A DNA stretch of 64,000 nt from Alphaproteobacteria bacterium (GCA_024227565.1 JAAEUE010000303.1:131292-195291), one strand, 5' to 3'. Shown: positions 16,108-26,835, counted from the first letter of the stretch. Numbers and translations: made by a program. Notes: a model not told the origin generated them from the sequence alone.

Positions 16108-17115
16108 TCAGGTGTCGCTTTGGCCGCCAACGGACGCGATATCAAGAAACCGCATGCGCCGTGCTTCGCGCCTCGCCTTTGAGATTGAGTTCAAAACAAT
16201 CCCCAAGAATCCGCTTAGGACTGCAATCTGCATCAAACCCATACACAAAATCGCGGTGGGAAGACGAGGGACAAGCCCCGTTTCCAGCCAGGTGGCCAGC
16301 AAAGGCAGGCCCAGCAATGTGGAGCAGATTGCCAAGAAAAGCCCCACGCTCCCATAGAAACGAAGCGGATTGAGCGAACGATAAAGCTTCATAATCAGCC
16401 ATAGAATCCGCGCGCCATCGCGGTAGGTTCGCAACTTGGATGTGGAGCCTTCCGGTCGGGGCGCATAAGGCAAGGGCACTTCCGCGGCCGGGATGCGCAG
16501 ATCCAGCGCATGAACCGACAGTTCAGTTTCGATCTCAAATCCACTGGAAAGCACAGGAAACGATTTGGCAAAGCGGCGGGAAAACACCCGGTAGCCCGAG
16601 AGAATATCGGTGAAACCAGACCCAAACAGCTTTTCAACCAGCTTGTTGAACGCCCGATTTCCCGTCTGATGGCCCCGGCGGTACGCCTCCGTGCCGCCGC
16701 CCTGGCGGGTGCCGACCACCATGTCGAGGTTTTCGCGCACCAGCTTTTCGATCAGCGTGCCCGCTTGGGTGGGATCATAGGTCAAATCTCCATCGGCCAG
16801 CACATAGATGTCCGCATCCACGTCGCCCAGCATCCGGCGCACAACGTTGCCTTTGCCCTGGTAGGTCTCCTGGCGCACAATGGCGCCAGCTTGTTCAGCG
16901 ACTTCGCAGGTCCGATCTGTCGAATTGTTGTCGTAGACATAGACCCGGGCGCTTGGGAGAGCAGTTTGGAAACCCTTGACCGTATCGCCGATCGTGAGCT
17001 CTTCATTGTAACAAGGCAGCAGGACCGCAATTGTCCGATGTTTCGCCCAAGCCGCACCGGAGACGCGCTCCTTCAGCTCTTCTTCTAAGCGGACCACTTT
17101 ATGTTTCTGCGTCAT
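16108..17115 (-). CDS. Family 2 glycosyltransferase, polyprenyl-phosphate type
   Basis: 335 residues. Catalytic GT-A domain: IAVLLPCYNEELTIGDTV (nucleotide binding), VYDNNSTDRTCEVAEQAG, and the metal-binding ADGDLTYDP. Two C-terminal hydrophobic segments (about 245-310: SVGLFLAICSTLLGLPLLA and LPTAILCMGLMQIAVLSGFL) anchor it to the inner membrane, the layout of dolichol-phosphate-mannose/undecaprenyl-phosphate glycosyltransferases. It is followed after 5 bp by gtrA, its usual partner. A perfect TTAA-N7-TTAA box 63-77 bp upstream suggests cell-cycle (CtrA) control, which is inference. Confidence 0.92.
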   Translation of the reverse strand: MTQKHKVVRLEEELKERVSGAAWAKHRTIAVLLPCYNEELTIGDTVKGFQTALPSARVYVYDNNSTDRTCEVAEQAGAIVRQETYQGKGNVVRRMLGDVDADIYVLADGDLTYDPTQAGTLIEKLVRENLDMVVGTRQGGGTEAYRRGHQTGNRAFNKLVEKLFGSGFTDILSGYRVFSRRFAKSFPVLSSGFEIETELSVHALDLRIPAAEVPLPYAPRPEGSTSKLRTYRDGARILWLIMKLYRSLNPLRFYGSVGLFLAICSTLLGLPLLATWLETGLVPRLPTAILCMGLMQIAVLSGFLGIVLNSISKARREARRMRFLDIASVGGQSDT

Positions 17116-17541
17116 GGCTTTGCAACAATGCCCCTACTCTTAAATCTCGACTGCCCCCGCACTCTATGCGGTGCGGCTTAAGCACAACTTAAGCAAACAC
17201 CCGGTGGTCACTTAATTCTATCCCCACAGTTTCGCCAGATTGGATCTCTGGTCATCCTGCTGGGAATTTGACACGATCACCGGGTTGAATACTAGGTCCA
17301 CCACAACCCGCCAGGCGAGGTTGGAGAGAGCCAAAAGCATGGGCGGGAGCGTCTTGCACGAGCCGTTTGAAGTTTCAGAAACCGGAAAATCGCCGCGATG
17401 CAGGACCCGTAAGGCGCCCAAATGGGTTGAAGCACGCTTGCGGATCAATTCAGTCGATTAAATGAAGCTACTAAAAATACAAATATATGGGGTTCTTATT
17501 TATGTTGTTCCAATATATTTTAATATATAGATTTCAATATC
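17116..17541. other. Intergenic region, 426 bp, no supported gene
   Basis: Separates the start of GT2 from the stop of the FAD monooxygenase; both neighbours are on the minus strand. Its left end holds the CtrA-like box at 17178-17192. The middle (17218-17461) contains two overlapping opposite-strand ORFs of 73-76 codons without recognisable domains or good ribosome-binding sites; they may be relics. The right end (about 17460-17541) is strikingly AT-rich and should act as the termination region of something or a melted promoter zone. No hairpin followed by a T-run was found. Confidence 0.5.
17178..17192. promoter_or_regulatory. CtrA-like box TTAA-N7-TTAA upstream of GT2-gtrA
   Basis: TTAA-GCACAAC-TTAA is a full match to the CtrA consensus and is embedded in a perfect 7-bp inverted repeat with a 5-bp centre (GCTTAAG-CACAA-CTTAAGC, 17176-17194). 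It lies 63-77 bp upstream of the GT2 start, a position that fits activation. CtrA is the master cell-cycle regulator of Alphaproteobacteria; occupancy has not been shown here. Confidence 0.5.
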
Positions 17542-18729
17542 TTAAAACTGATTATCTGATGACGTCTTTGTTGGACGCCAGTCGTAGATCCATGCAACTC
17601 GATTGCGCGAGGCATTATCGCCCATGTGGCGGAGTATCAGGTTTCGCACCGACCTGAACACACCACCCGCGTGATAGGCCAAGCCTGCTTTGCGGCACAT
17701 ATCGTACATTTGAGACAGCCGGGGCTGGCGCGCCGCCTCATAGGCCCGCAATGCGGTGGGAATTATGTCTGTCTTGGCCAGTTCATCGGCCAACACCACC
17801 GCATCTTCCAAAGCCATAACTGCGCCTTGCGCCAGATAAGGCAGCACCGGATGAGCCGCATCCCCCAGCAACGTCGCATTTCCTGCCCCCCAAGTGCTAA
17901 CCGGAGAACGATGAGCTGCTGCCCACTTTCGCCAATTAGGTGCCGCTGCCAGAATTTCACGCAGTTGCGGATGGGCCTTTGCGGCCAAAGCCTCTACCTC
18001 AGCTTCCTCCGCAGCCATGCCCCAGGTCGCCTCCGCCCAATCACCATCCCACGCAGCCACTAGGTTGAACACCCGCCCACCGCGCAACGGATAGTGCACC
18101 ACATGTCCACCAGGAACGAGCCAAAGGGTGACCGCGTTGTCAGAAATCGGCATCTGCGCCGACGACACCAAAGACCGGGCAATGATATGGCCTGCGTTGG
18201 TGGGCGCACCATCGCCGACAACCGTTGCGCGGACGACCGAACGAATGCCATCGGCCCCAATCAGCAAACCGCCCTTACGCCGCCCATTGGCTGTTTCAAC
18301 CTCTATGCCCTTATCGCCCAGATCGTCGAAGCTCTGCACACGTGCCGAAGTCTCCAGTTTGATCGATTTTCGTTCCTGCGCCGCCTTGAAGAGCACGCTC
18401 AAAAGATCACCCCGGTGGATGACCCGATAAGGCGCGCCAAACCGTTCCACGAAATCGGCCCCGAGACGCACTGTATTGAGTGTTTTCCCGGTTATCCCGT
18501 CGCGAATTCGCACCTCATCGGGAAATCCCGCGAATGCGGACACGGCCTCGTCCACGCCAAGAGCCTGGAGCACACTTGCCGCGTTCGGCCCTAATTGAAG
18601 GCCCGCACCAATTTCTTCAACAAGCGGTGCCTGTTCCAGCACGCAGACTCGCTGCTTGCCCTTTGCCAGTGCGAGTGCAGACGCCAATCCGCCAATGCCG
18701 GCACCGGCTATGAGAATTTGTTTTGCCAT
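17542..18729 (-). CDS. FAD-dependent aromatic monooxygenase (salicylate / 3-hydroxybenzoate hydroxylase-like)
   Basis: 395 residues of the class A flavoprotein hydroxylase family. GxGxxG motif in ILIAGAGIGGLASALALAKG at the N-terminus, the DG motif in LLIGADGIRSVVR (about residue 155-167) and the GD motif in TLLGDAAHPVLPYLAQGAVM (about residue 280-300), with Gly-rich neighbours typical of salicylate 1-monooxygenase and 3-hydroxybenzoate 6-monooxygenase. It would use NAD(P)H and O2 to hydroxylate a phenolic acid in the cytoplasm. A zeta-type GST two genes away could be the maleylpyruvate isomerase of a gentisate branch, but no ring-cleavage dioxygenase is present in the window, so the substrate remains open. 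Confidence 0.9.
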   Translation of the reverse strand: MAKQILIAGAGIGGLASALALAKGKQRVCVLEQAPLVEEIGAGLQLGPNAASVLQALGVDEAVSAFAGFPDEVRIRDGITGKTLNTVRLGADFVERFGAPYRVIHRGDLLSVLFKAAQERKSIKLETSARVQSFDDLGDKGIEVETANGRRKGGLLIGADGIRSVVRATVVGDGAPTNAGHIIARSLVSSAQMPISDNAVTLWLVPGGHVVHYPLRGGRVFNLVAAWDGDWAEATWGMAAEEAEVEALAAKAHPQLREILAAAPNWRKWAAAHRSPVSTWGAGNATLLGDAAHPVLPYLAQGAVMALEDAVVLADELAKTDIIPTALRAYEAARQPRLSQMYDMCRKAGLAYHAGGVFRSVRNLILRHMGDNASRNRVAWIYDWRPTKTSSDNQF

Positions 18730-18742
18730 AGTGACTAGCTAG

Positions 18743-20062
<1,320 letters not shown>

Positions 20063-20075
20063 GTCAATAACGCGG

Positions 20076-20858
20076 ATGGACACACCGGCCCTTCGCCTGT
20101 TCTACCACCCGGCCAGCAGCGCCTCCATGCGGGTGACGCTGTACTTGCGGTGCCGGGGAATTTCTGCGTCTCAAGTTGAACTTGTCAGCACGGGCCTCAA
20201 AACCGACCACCGCGGCATTGTGGTGTTCACAATGCCCGAAGGTCATCCGGAGACCGAGAAACTGGGCACCACAGACCTTACGGCATTCAATCCGGAAGGC
20301 CGGGTGCCCATCCTCCTGATGCCCGATGGGCGCAAGATGACGCAAACCGGGCCAATTATCGATTATCTGGAGGACACAACGGCGGGCGAAGGCGAACCGC
20401 TGCTGCCGGATGACCCTTGGCTCAAAGCAGAAGCGAGACGCATCATGTGGATTATTGCAGCTGATGTGCAACCCTATCAGAACATCCCCTTCATCATTCA
20501 GGCCATGGGCGAATGGGGTATGATCAAGGCGGCCCCTACGGTGCACCCCTTGCGGTTGCACTTCATCCGGCGCGAGTTTGGTGCGCTGGAGACAATCATG
20601 GACCGATGCGCTGGCAGATTTGCCGTGGGAGACGAAATCTCTCTGGCTGATTGCTTCTTGGTGCCGCAAATCCGTAACGCGTTGCTGGCCGAGATCGACC
20701 TCCCTGCCGAGTTTCCGATTTTGAACCGGGTGTGGAACAACATGCTCGCCGTACCGCAGGTACAAGCGGTTTTGGAGGAGGCCGGCGGCGTAGTTCAACC
20801 GCTTGTGTTTGATGCAGAAAAGTTCGAGGTTTACGCAAACCAATCCATCAAGAGCTAG
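20076..20858 (+). CDS. Glutathione S-transferase, zeta-like (maleylacetoacetate/maleylpyruvate isomerase type)
   Basis: 260 residues with an N-terminal thioredoxin-like domain containing the zeta-class SSxSxRV element (YHPASSASMRVTLYLRCRG), the cis-Pro segment GRVPILLMPDG and the glutathione-binding QTGPIIDYLE. The C-terminal helical domain has the GST N-capping region FAVGDEISLADCFLVPQ. Zeta GSTs isomerise maleylacetoacetate or maleylpyruvate in tyrosine and gentisate breakdown. The protein carries an extra loop of about 25 residues (TGLKTDHRGIVVFTMPEGHP region) between beta-2 and the cis-Pro strand. Co-directional with aatA (13 bp). Confidence 0.85.
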   Translation: MDTPALRLFYHPASSASMRVTLYLRCRGISASQVELVSTGLKTDHRGIVVFTMPEGHPETEKLGTTDLTAFNPEGRVPILLMPDGRKMTQTGPIIDYLEDTTAGEGEPLLPDDPWLKAEARRIMWIIAADVQPYQNIPFIIQAMGEWGMIKAAPTVHPLRLHFIRREFGALETIMDRCAGRFAVGDEISLADCFLVPQIRNALLAEIDLPAEFPILNRVWNNMLAVPQVQAVLEEAGGVVQPLVFDAEKFEVYANQSIKS

Positions 20859-21164
20859 CCGCGCGGTGCTCCACATGCCGGTATTGAGCCGATATTATTT
20901 TAATTTTTCCGTGTTTAAGCAACGGCTTACAGATTTTTTGCGTGACTTTCAGCAGAAGGTGTCATTAAGGGTCACCGCCGAACATGCCGCCTTCGTCTTG
21001 CCTGAGCAGCCTTACACAACCCGTGAAGGCGGCCCGCCGTTGCTGTTTTGGTCGCCGCGATGCGCAATGAAGACTTCTGGCGCACAGACGCCGGTGCCTT
21101 CACACTTGTAACTGAGTTTGAATAGCAATTTTGGCTTCCGGCGCTGGTTGAGCGCATCCTGAAC
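20859..21164. other. Intergenic region, 306 bp, no supported gene
   Basis: Lies between the convergent GST and EamA transporter genes. It starts with a short AT-rich patch (about 20892-20940). A 21-codon reading segment from ATG 21060 (MRNEDFWRTDAGAFTLVTEFE) ends at 21125 and extends upstream in frame only to a stop at 21024, so it may be the relic of a lost gene's 3' end. No terminator with a T-run is evident. Confidence 0.4.
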
Positions 21165-22073
21165 TCAGCTCTTGGGTGCCAGCTTCTGGGCCAGGAAAAT
21201 CCCACCGATCACCAGCGCCAGCGCCAATGCATGATAAAGATGGAATGCCTCCCCCAGAATCAAGACAGCCAGCAGAGCACCGAAGATCGGCACAAGATTG
21301 AGGTATAGCGCTGCCCGATTGGGCCCAAAGATGCCGACGGCTTTGATGAATAGGCCCTGGGCCAACATCGCCGGGAAGAGAGCTGTGAACCAAACCACCC
21401 CCCAACCCCTGAGGCCTGATGGAAAGATCAATGATCCAATTGCAGCTTCATAGGCCACGGCCGGAATTGAGATGGCGGCTGCACTAATCGCCATGATGCC
21501 GAGCATACTCACCCAATGAATATCCGGCTTGGCGTGGAGCGCCGCGGAGTAGGCGCCATAGATGAATGCGGCAATCAGCATGAGGAAATCGCCGTAGTTG
21601 ATTTCCAACGCCAACAACTGACGTGGATCACCTTGAGCCGCCGCAATCACAACCCCGATCAGAGTCACAGAATACCCCATTGCCTGGGCCCAGTGGGTCG
21701 ACACCCGGAACACCACGAAACTCAGAATGAAGATGAACATCGGCATGCCGGCCTGAATGATCGTCACGTTGATTGCCGTGGTGTAGACCAGCGCTGAATA
21801 CATAAAAAAATTAAAGATCGCAAAACCACTGGCACCCATGGCAATGAGTTTCGGCAGGTTCTGGCGAATAACAGGCCAGTCGGCGCGCAAATGATGGCGC
21901 CCGAAAACCAACAGAATGGCCCCAGTGATAACCCAGCGAAACTCCGTCAGCAAGAGCGGAGAAACATGCCCCACCGCCAAGCGGCCGGCAACGGCATTTC
22001 CGCCCCACGACAGGGTAACCACCACAAGCAGAAAGGCCGCATTGTTCTGCAATGCCGCAAAGAGGCGTGACAT
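21165..22073 (-). CDS. EamA/DMT-family transporter
   Basis: 302-residue inner-membrane protein with about ten hydrophobic segments arranged as two EamA repeats; the first begins VVVTLSWGGNAVAGRLAVGH and the second near FLMLIAAFIYGAYSAALHAK. The WGGN motif and a Lys/Arg-poor core are typical of the RhaT/DMT superfamily that exports metabolites. Substrate unknown. It is divergent from the Ldh2-type dehydrogenase across about 136 bp and could export or import that enzyme's substrate, which is only a positional guess. Confidence 0.9.
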   Translation of the reverse strand: MSRLFAALQNNAAFLLVVVTLSWGGNAVAGRLAVGHVSPLLLTEFRWVITGAILLVFGRHHLRADWPVIRQNLPKLIAMGASGFAIFNFFMYSALVYTTAINVTIIQAGMPMFIFILSFVVFRVSTHWAQAMGYSVTLIGVVIAAAQGDPRQLLALEINYGDFLMLIAAFIYGAYSAALHAKPDIHWVSMLGIMAISAAAISIPAVAYEAAIGSLIFPSGLRGWGVVWFTALFPAMLAQGLFIKAVGIFGPNRAALYLNLVPIFGALLAVLILGEAFHLYHALALALVIGGIFLAQKLAPKS

Positions 22074-22209
22074 CAGGTTCTCGCAGGATAGGCCAAAAGA
22101 AGAAGTCTCGTGTTAGCACAAGGCGCCACACTTGGGCATTGCTAATTGCCGCGAATGCCTCGGACCCACTATGGTTGGAACACAACCCGCAATTCGAAAA
22201 GGCTTACAT

Positions 22210-23220
22210 ATGGAAACAGCGCACATGACACTCGATGAAGTACACGCAATCATCATGAAGGTGCTGCTGAAAAACGGCTGCGATGAAGCCAACGCAACGG
22301 CAATTGCTGACAACATGACCAGCGCAGAGCGCGATCATGCCGTCTCGCACGGACTGTTCCGTTTACCCACATCTGTGACCAGCCTCCAAAACGGGAAAAT
22401 CAATGGTCGGGCCGAGCCAACTCTTTCGCGGCCCAGCGCCGGTGCTGTCAGGGTGGATGGCGACCGCGGCTTCACCCCGCTCGCCTTTAAGCTCGGAAAA
22501 CCCGCTTTGGTTGAGGCGGCGCGGACAAACGGCATAGCGGCGCTCGCCATCACACGCACTTTCCACTTTGCTGCCCTTTGGCCGGAAACATCCGCGCTGG
22601 CCGAGGAGGGTCTGGTCGCGCTCGCCGTCACCTCATCACCGCCCTATGTGGCCGCTGCAGGGGGCAAACGAGCGTTTTTTGGAACCAACCCCATGTCGTT
22701 TGCTTTTCCCCGGAAAGATGGGCCTCCCATGGCGTTCGACCAAGCTTCTTCAGCCATGGCGCGTGGCGAAGTCATGATCCATGCTCGCGACGGGCACATG
22801 GTGCCCGACGGCGTAGGTATTGATTCTGAGGGCCAGCCCACAAACGATCCCAACGAAATCCTTAAGGGCGCCCAACTGACGTTCGGCGGTTACAAAGGCT
22901 CGGCCATTGCGCTCATGATTGATCTGCTTGCCGGACCATTGATCGGAGAGGCATTCAGCGCGGAAACCGGACGTGCCGACAACGGAGACGGCGGGCCTGC
23001 CCTTGGCGGAGAGCTCATTCTAGCAATTGATCCAGTCGGCATGGGCACAGGTTCCCAGGTCCTAGATCACGCAGAAGAACTGTTCGCAGAAATGACCGGG
23101 CAAGAGGGTGTTCGTTTGCCCGGCGACCGAAGACTGAAGGCCCGCAATGAAACACCTACAGAGGGCATTCAAGTGCCTCTGTCTTTGCACCAGAAGATTT
23201 TGGAACTGGCAGAAGCCTGA
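22210..23220 (+). CDS. Malate/L-lactate dehydrogenase family (Ldh2) oxidoreductase
   Basis: 336 residues from ATG 22210; upstream in-frame codons from 22132 are rejected because the family begins with the helix MTLDEVHAIIMKVLLKNGCD and AAGG precedes this start. The fold is the non-Rossmann Ldh2 type: DHAVSHGLFRLP, FGTNPMSFAFPRKDGPPMAF, GYKGSAIALMIDLLAGPL. Members reduce 2-oxo acids or cyclic imines with NAD(P)H, including malate, ureidoglycolate, sulfolactate and delta1-piperideine-2-carboxylate. The exact substrate cannot be decided. Converges on tadC with an 11-bp gap. Confidence 0.9.
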   Translation: METAHMTLDEVHAIIMKVLLKNGCDEANATAIADNMTSAERDHAVSHGLFRLPTSVTSLQNGKINGRAEPTLSRPSAGAVRVDGDRGFTPLAFKLGKPALVEAARTNGIAALAITRTFHFAALWPETSALAEEGLVALAVTSSPPYVAAAGGKRAFFGTNPMSFAFPRKDGPPMAFDQASSAMARGEVMIHARDGHMVPDGVGIDSEGQPTNDPNEILKGAQLTFGGYKGSAIALMIDLLAGPLIGEAFSAETGRADNGDGGPALGGELILAIDPVGMGTGSQVLDHAEELFAEMTGQEGVRLPGDRRLKARNETPTEGIQVPLSLHQKILELAEA

Positions 23221-23231
23221 GGCAGAGTAGG

Positions 23232-24212
23232 CTAGCTTGCCCGCAAAGCTATCACTTCAATTGCTGCTGGGCCGAGGATGACCACGAAGATCACAGGAAG
23301 GAAGAACGTGATCATCGGAACCGTCAAGCGTGGCGGCAACGCGGCAGCCTTACGCTCTGCCTCTGCCATGCGCATATCGCGGTTTTCCTGGGCCAGGACG
23401 CGCAACGCTGTGCCCAGCGGTGTACCGTAGCGTTCAGCCTGAATAAGAGAGGTGACCACGGCCTTCACACCAACCAAACCTGTACGTTTGGCAAGGTTTT
23501 CATACGCCTGCTTTCTCTCTTGGAGATAGGAAAGTTCGGCGGTGGTCAGCGACATTTCCTCAGCCAGAGGAATTGAGGCAGATGCAATTTCCCCGGCAAC
23601 CCGTTTAAACGCCGCTTCAATGGACATGCCCGATTCAACACAAATCAGCATCAGATCGAGCGCGTCAGGCCAAGCCCGCATAATCGTTTCTTGCCGCCTG
23701 GTTGCCATGTTCTTGACGACAATGTTCGGGAAGTAGAAACCCAAGTACGCAGCACCAAGAGCCACCAGAATTTTAATCATCATGGTTTGATCGGGAACAA
23801 ACACATACAAATATGCAAATGCACCGATACCAAAGATGAACGGCCCGACGGCGCGGCAAAAGATGAAGGTAATTAGGTGTCCTGGTTGACGCAGGCCAGC
23901 CATCTTGAGCTTTTCGCGCGTGGCGGTTGGATCGATCAACTTCCGCAAGTTGAAGCGGTCAACCATCTGCGTCATCATGCCTTGCGGTTTCTCGCGAAGG
24001 CGGGCGGGATTTTTGGCCTGAGCCAGGGCTTCCCGGTTTTGAACCTTCAAGCGCTCGCGCTCGCTGGCAACCGACTTCATACGAGAGCGAAGCTTGTCAC
24101 CTTCCAGAAATGGCATGATGATCGTGACCAGCGCCGCGAACGTCGCGAGGGCCGCCAAAAGCATGACCATGTTGGTCGGTGTCAGGATGGTGGCAAAAAA
24201 TTGACCGATCAT
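23232..24212 (-). CDS. tadC: Tad pilus inner-membrane platform protein TadC
   Basis: 326 residues with the T2SSF fold: cytoplasmic helical domain VESGMSIEAAFKRVAGEIAS and ELSYLQERKQAYENLAKRTG, flanked by membrane helices, including MVMLLAALATFAALVTIIMP at the N-terminus, FIFCRAVGPFIFGIGAFAYL in the middle and VPMITFFLPVIFVVILGPAA at the end. TadB and TadC form the inner-membrane platform on which the ATPase CpaF drives Flp pilus assembly. Last gene of the leftward cpa/tad operon; 17 bp separate it from tadB. Confidence 0.94.
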   Translation of the reverse strand: MIGQFFATILTPTNMVMLLAALATFAALVTIIMPFLEGDKLRSRMKSVASERERLKVQNREALAQAKNPARLREKPQGMMTQMVDRFNLRKLIDPTATREKLKMAGLRQPGHLITFIFCRAVGPFIFGIGAFAYLYVFVPDQTMMIKILVALGAAYLGFYFPNIVVKNMATRRQETIMRAWPDALDLMLICVESGMSIEAAFKRVAGEIASASIPLAEEMSLTTAELSYLQERKQAYENLAKRTGLVGVKAVVTSLIQAERYGTPLGTALRVLAQENRDMRMAEAERKAAALPPRLTVPMITFFLPVIFVVILGPAAIEVIALRAS

Positions 24213-24229
24213 TGCACGAGCGCCTTGGC

Positions 24230-25249
24230 TTAGATGTTAAAGTTGATCATCTTCTTCATGACCAGGATGCCCAGGGCCATCCAAACTGCGCACCCGGTAA
24301 GCATCATTTGGCCCATCGGATCAGTGAAGAGAATTGAGATGTACTCTGGGCGCAGAACATATAGTGCGAGCATGATACAGAACGGAAGCGCGCCAATGAT
24401 GGCTGCTGAAGACTTAGCTTCCTGAGAAACTGAGACGATCTTGGCCTTCATTTTTTTGCGGTCGCGCAACACGTTGGAAAGGTTTCCCAAGGCCTCGCTC
24501 AAGTTACCGCCGGTTTTCGACTGAATAGCAAGCACAATGCCGAGGAAGTTAACCTCCTGCAGGGGAACTCGCTCGTACATCCGTTCGATACCCTGGTCGA
24601 TGGTGATCCCAATACGCTGACCTTCCACGACCTCCGCAAACTCGGGAGCCACCGGATCTGCTGCTTCTGTTGCAATAATGTGCAGTGTGTCGTTGACCGG
24701 CAAGCCAGCCTTGATACCGCGGACCATGACGTCAATAGCGTTGGCAAACTCATTCAGAAACTTGTCTTGGCGTTTTTTTCTCAAGAACATAACGAGCCAA
24801 CGTGGCACACCCAACGCACCAGAAAAGCCGGCCGCCCCAGCCATGAGAGGCGATTGATTTGCGCCCCAAAATACGCCGGCAAAAACCACCAGGCCAAAGA
24901 TCAGGCTGAACACCCAAAACATCTTCACTGTTAGGCTCAATCCGGCCTGCATCAAAAGAGTTCTCAAAGTCAGGCGTTTTTTCTTGGATTTCGCCTCTTT
25001 TTCGATCTGGCTTAGGGTATCTTGCACCTGTTTGCGGCGGTTGTCCTTCGACTCACCACCTACCTCAGTGCCCAGCAGCTTGCGCGCCAGCGATTCTGAA
25101 GATTTCCCAGCAACAGCGTTGACCCGCTTTTTCTGCTCCACCTCGCCATTCACATAGGGCAGCAGCAGCACGAGCAGGACAATTCCGACTGCAAGTCCAA
25201 TAACGCCAATTACGGCTATCTGAATAACTTCTTGACTGAACTCAGGCAC
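24230..25249 (-). CDS. tadB: Tad pilus inner-membrane platform protein TadB
   Basis: 339 residues, T2SSF family. An N-terminal membrane helix (IAVIGVIGLAVGIVLLVLLL) is followed by a charged cytoplasmic stretch, two more helices, then the T2SSF domain with ANAIDVMVRGIKAGLPVNDT and IQSKTGGNLSEALGNLSNVL, and C-terminal helices. In Caulobacter- and Aggregatibacter-type systems TadB pairs with TadC. It lies between cpaF (18 bp) and tadC (17 bp) on the same strand, the standard order. Confidence 0.94.
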   Translation of the reverse strand: MPEFSQEVIQIAVIGVIGLAVGIVLLVLLLPYVNGEVEQKKRVNAVAGKSSESLARKLLGTEVGGESKDNRRKQVQDTLSQIEKEAKSKKKRLTLRTLLMQAGLSLTVKMFWVFSLIFGLVVFAGVFWGANQSPLMAGAAGFSGALGVPRWLVMFLRKKRQDKFLNEFANAIDVMVRGIKAGLPVNDTLHIIATEAADPVAPEFAEVVEGQRIGITIDQGIERMYERVPLQEVNFLGIVLAIQSKTGGNLSEALGNLSNVLRDRKKMKAKIVSVSQEAKSSAAIIGALPFCIMLALYVLRPEYISILFTDPMGQMMLTGCAVWMALGILVMKKMINFNI

Positions 25250-25267
25250 TGGAGCGCGCTTCCTTAA

Positions 25268-26830
25268 TTAATGTGTCGGATCGTTGCGTGATTCTGCAGC
25301 TTCCAGTGCTGCGGCAAGTTCGGATTCCTCGTTGTAATAACGCGCCCGGTCCCAGAAGTGAGGCCGTGCGATGCCGGTTGATCGATGGACACCCATGATC
25401 TTACCCGCCGCGTCTTCGCCTTGAATGTCGTAGATGAAGAGGTCTTGGGTGATGATCACGTCGCCTTCCATACCCACAACTTCAGTAATGTGAGTGATCT
25501 TACGAGAGCCGTCGCGCAAGCGTGCGGCCTGCACGATGACGTCAATCGAACCAACGATCATCTCTTTGATTGTTTTTGATGGAAGCGAAAACCCACCCAT
25601 GGTGATCATTGATTCCAACCTGGACAAAGCTTCGCGCGGCGTGTTCGCGTGGAGCGTGCCCATCGAACCATCGTGGCCGGTGTTCATGGCCTGCAGAAGG
25701 TCAAATGCTTCCGAGCCACGAACCTCACCAACGATGATGCGCTCAGGGCGCATACGCAGACAGTTTTTCACCAAATCGCGCATGCTGATGGCGCCCTCAC
25801 CCTCCAAGTTCGGCGGACGCGTTTCCAATCTCACCACATGTGGCTGCTGCAACTGCAGTTCGGCGGCGTCTTCGCAGGTGATAACGCGTTCATCCTCATC
25901 GATGAAGCCGGTCAATGCGTTCAACAAGGTCGTTTTTCCCGAACCCGTACCGCCGGATATCAGCGTATTGCAGCGGACGTGGCCGATGATTTCCAAGATC
26001 TTTGCGCCCTCTGGTGTGATCGATTTGAAATCAACCAGATTGTTGAGGCGCAGCCGGTCTTTCTTAAATTTACGAATGGTCAGGCAAGGACCATCAATCG
26101 CCAACGGAGGCGCAATCACGTTCACACGTGAGCCGTCAGGCAGACGCGCGTCACAAATCGGGCTGGCTTCATCGACCCGGCGGCCTACCTGGCTCACGAT
26201 ACGTTGGCAGATGTTCATCAACTGCTGATTATCGCGGAACCGGATCCCCGTGGTCTCCATCTTGCCGTCGACTTCGATATAGGTCGTGTCGGCACCGTTG
26301 ACCATGATGTCGGCAATGTCATCGCGCGCCAGAAGCGGCTCAAGCGGACCATAACCCAGAACGTCGTTGCAGATGTCTTCGAGCAACTCTTCTTGCTCGG
26401 CGATCGACATGACCACATCTTTAAGGGCGATGATCTCGTTGACGATGTCGCGGATTTCGTCTCTGGCCGCATCCCGGTCCAATTGCGAAAGCTGCGTCAG
26501 ATCAATAGCGTCAATTAACGCATTAAAGATCGTCGTCTTAATGTCGTAGTAGTCTTCGGACCGTGCTTTGGAAGACTGCCTTTTCTGATCTGGCTGTTGA
26601 GCCGGCATCATCTGCGGCTGTTGCTGCGACGCAGCTGCAGGCTGCGGTGCCACGGCCGCTTGCGGTGCGGCTGCAGGTTGTTGTGCAACCTGTCCAGCGG
26701 CTGGTTGCATGGGCGGCAGGTTTGGCACCTGCTGCTGTGCTCCGGCAGCAGGATGACCCGCCATCGGTTGCCCTGCCGGAGGCGCCCCAGTGGGCCCGGC
26801 CGGGGCTTCGTCGCCTCGCTTGCCAAACAT
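25268..26830 (-). CDS. cpaF: Tad pilus assembly ATPase CpaF/TadA
   Basis: Secretion ATPase (VirB11/GspE family) that powers Flp pilus extension and retraction. Of 520 residues the first 85 or so are a Pro/Gln/Ala-rich low-complexity tail; the conserved N-terminal domain starts near DYYDIKTTIFNALIDAIDL. Walker A is SGGTGSGKTTLLNAL near residue 290, with an Asp-box RVITCEDAAELQL, the catalytic Arg-rich LKNCLRMRPERIIVGEVRG-like segment (here VKNCLRMRPERIIVGEVRG) and the His-box TGHDGSMGTLHANTPREALS. It starts 5 bp after the stop of cpaE, so the two genes are probably translationally coupled. Confidence 0.96.
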   Translation of the reverse strand: MFGKRGDEAPAGPTGAPPAGQPMAGHPAAGAQQQVPNLPPMQPAAGQVAQQPAAAPQAAVAPQPAAASQQQPQMMPAQQPDQKRQSSKARSEDYYDIKTTIFNALIDAIDLTQLSQLDRDAARDEIRDIVNEIIALKDVVMSIAEQEELLEDICNDVLGYGPLEPLLARDDIADIMVNGADTTYIEVDGKMETTGIRFRDNQQLMNICQRIVSQVGRRVDEASPICDARLPDGSRVNVIAPPLAIDGPCLTIRKFKKDRLRLNNLVDFKSITPEGAKILEIIGHVRCNTLISGGTGSGKTTLLNALTGFIDEDERVITCEDAAELQLQQPHVVRLETRPPNLEGEGAISMRDLVKNCLRMRPERIIVGEVRGSEAFDLLQAMNTGHDGSMGTLHANTPREALSRLESMITMGGFSLPSKTIKEMIVGSIDVIVQAARLRDGSRKITHITEVVGMEGDVIITQDLFIYDIQGEDAAGKIMGVHRSTGIARPHFWDRARYYNEESELAAALEAAESRNDPTH

Positions 26831-26835
26831 CCCAG

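Noticed and set aside
17218..17461. Two overlapping ORFs of 73-76 codons on opposite strands
   Set aside because: No domain, no good ribosome site and no coupling to neighbours; kept only as a comment on the intergenic region.
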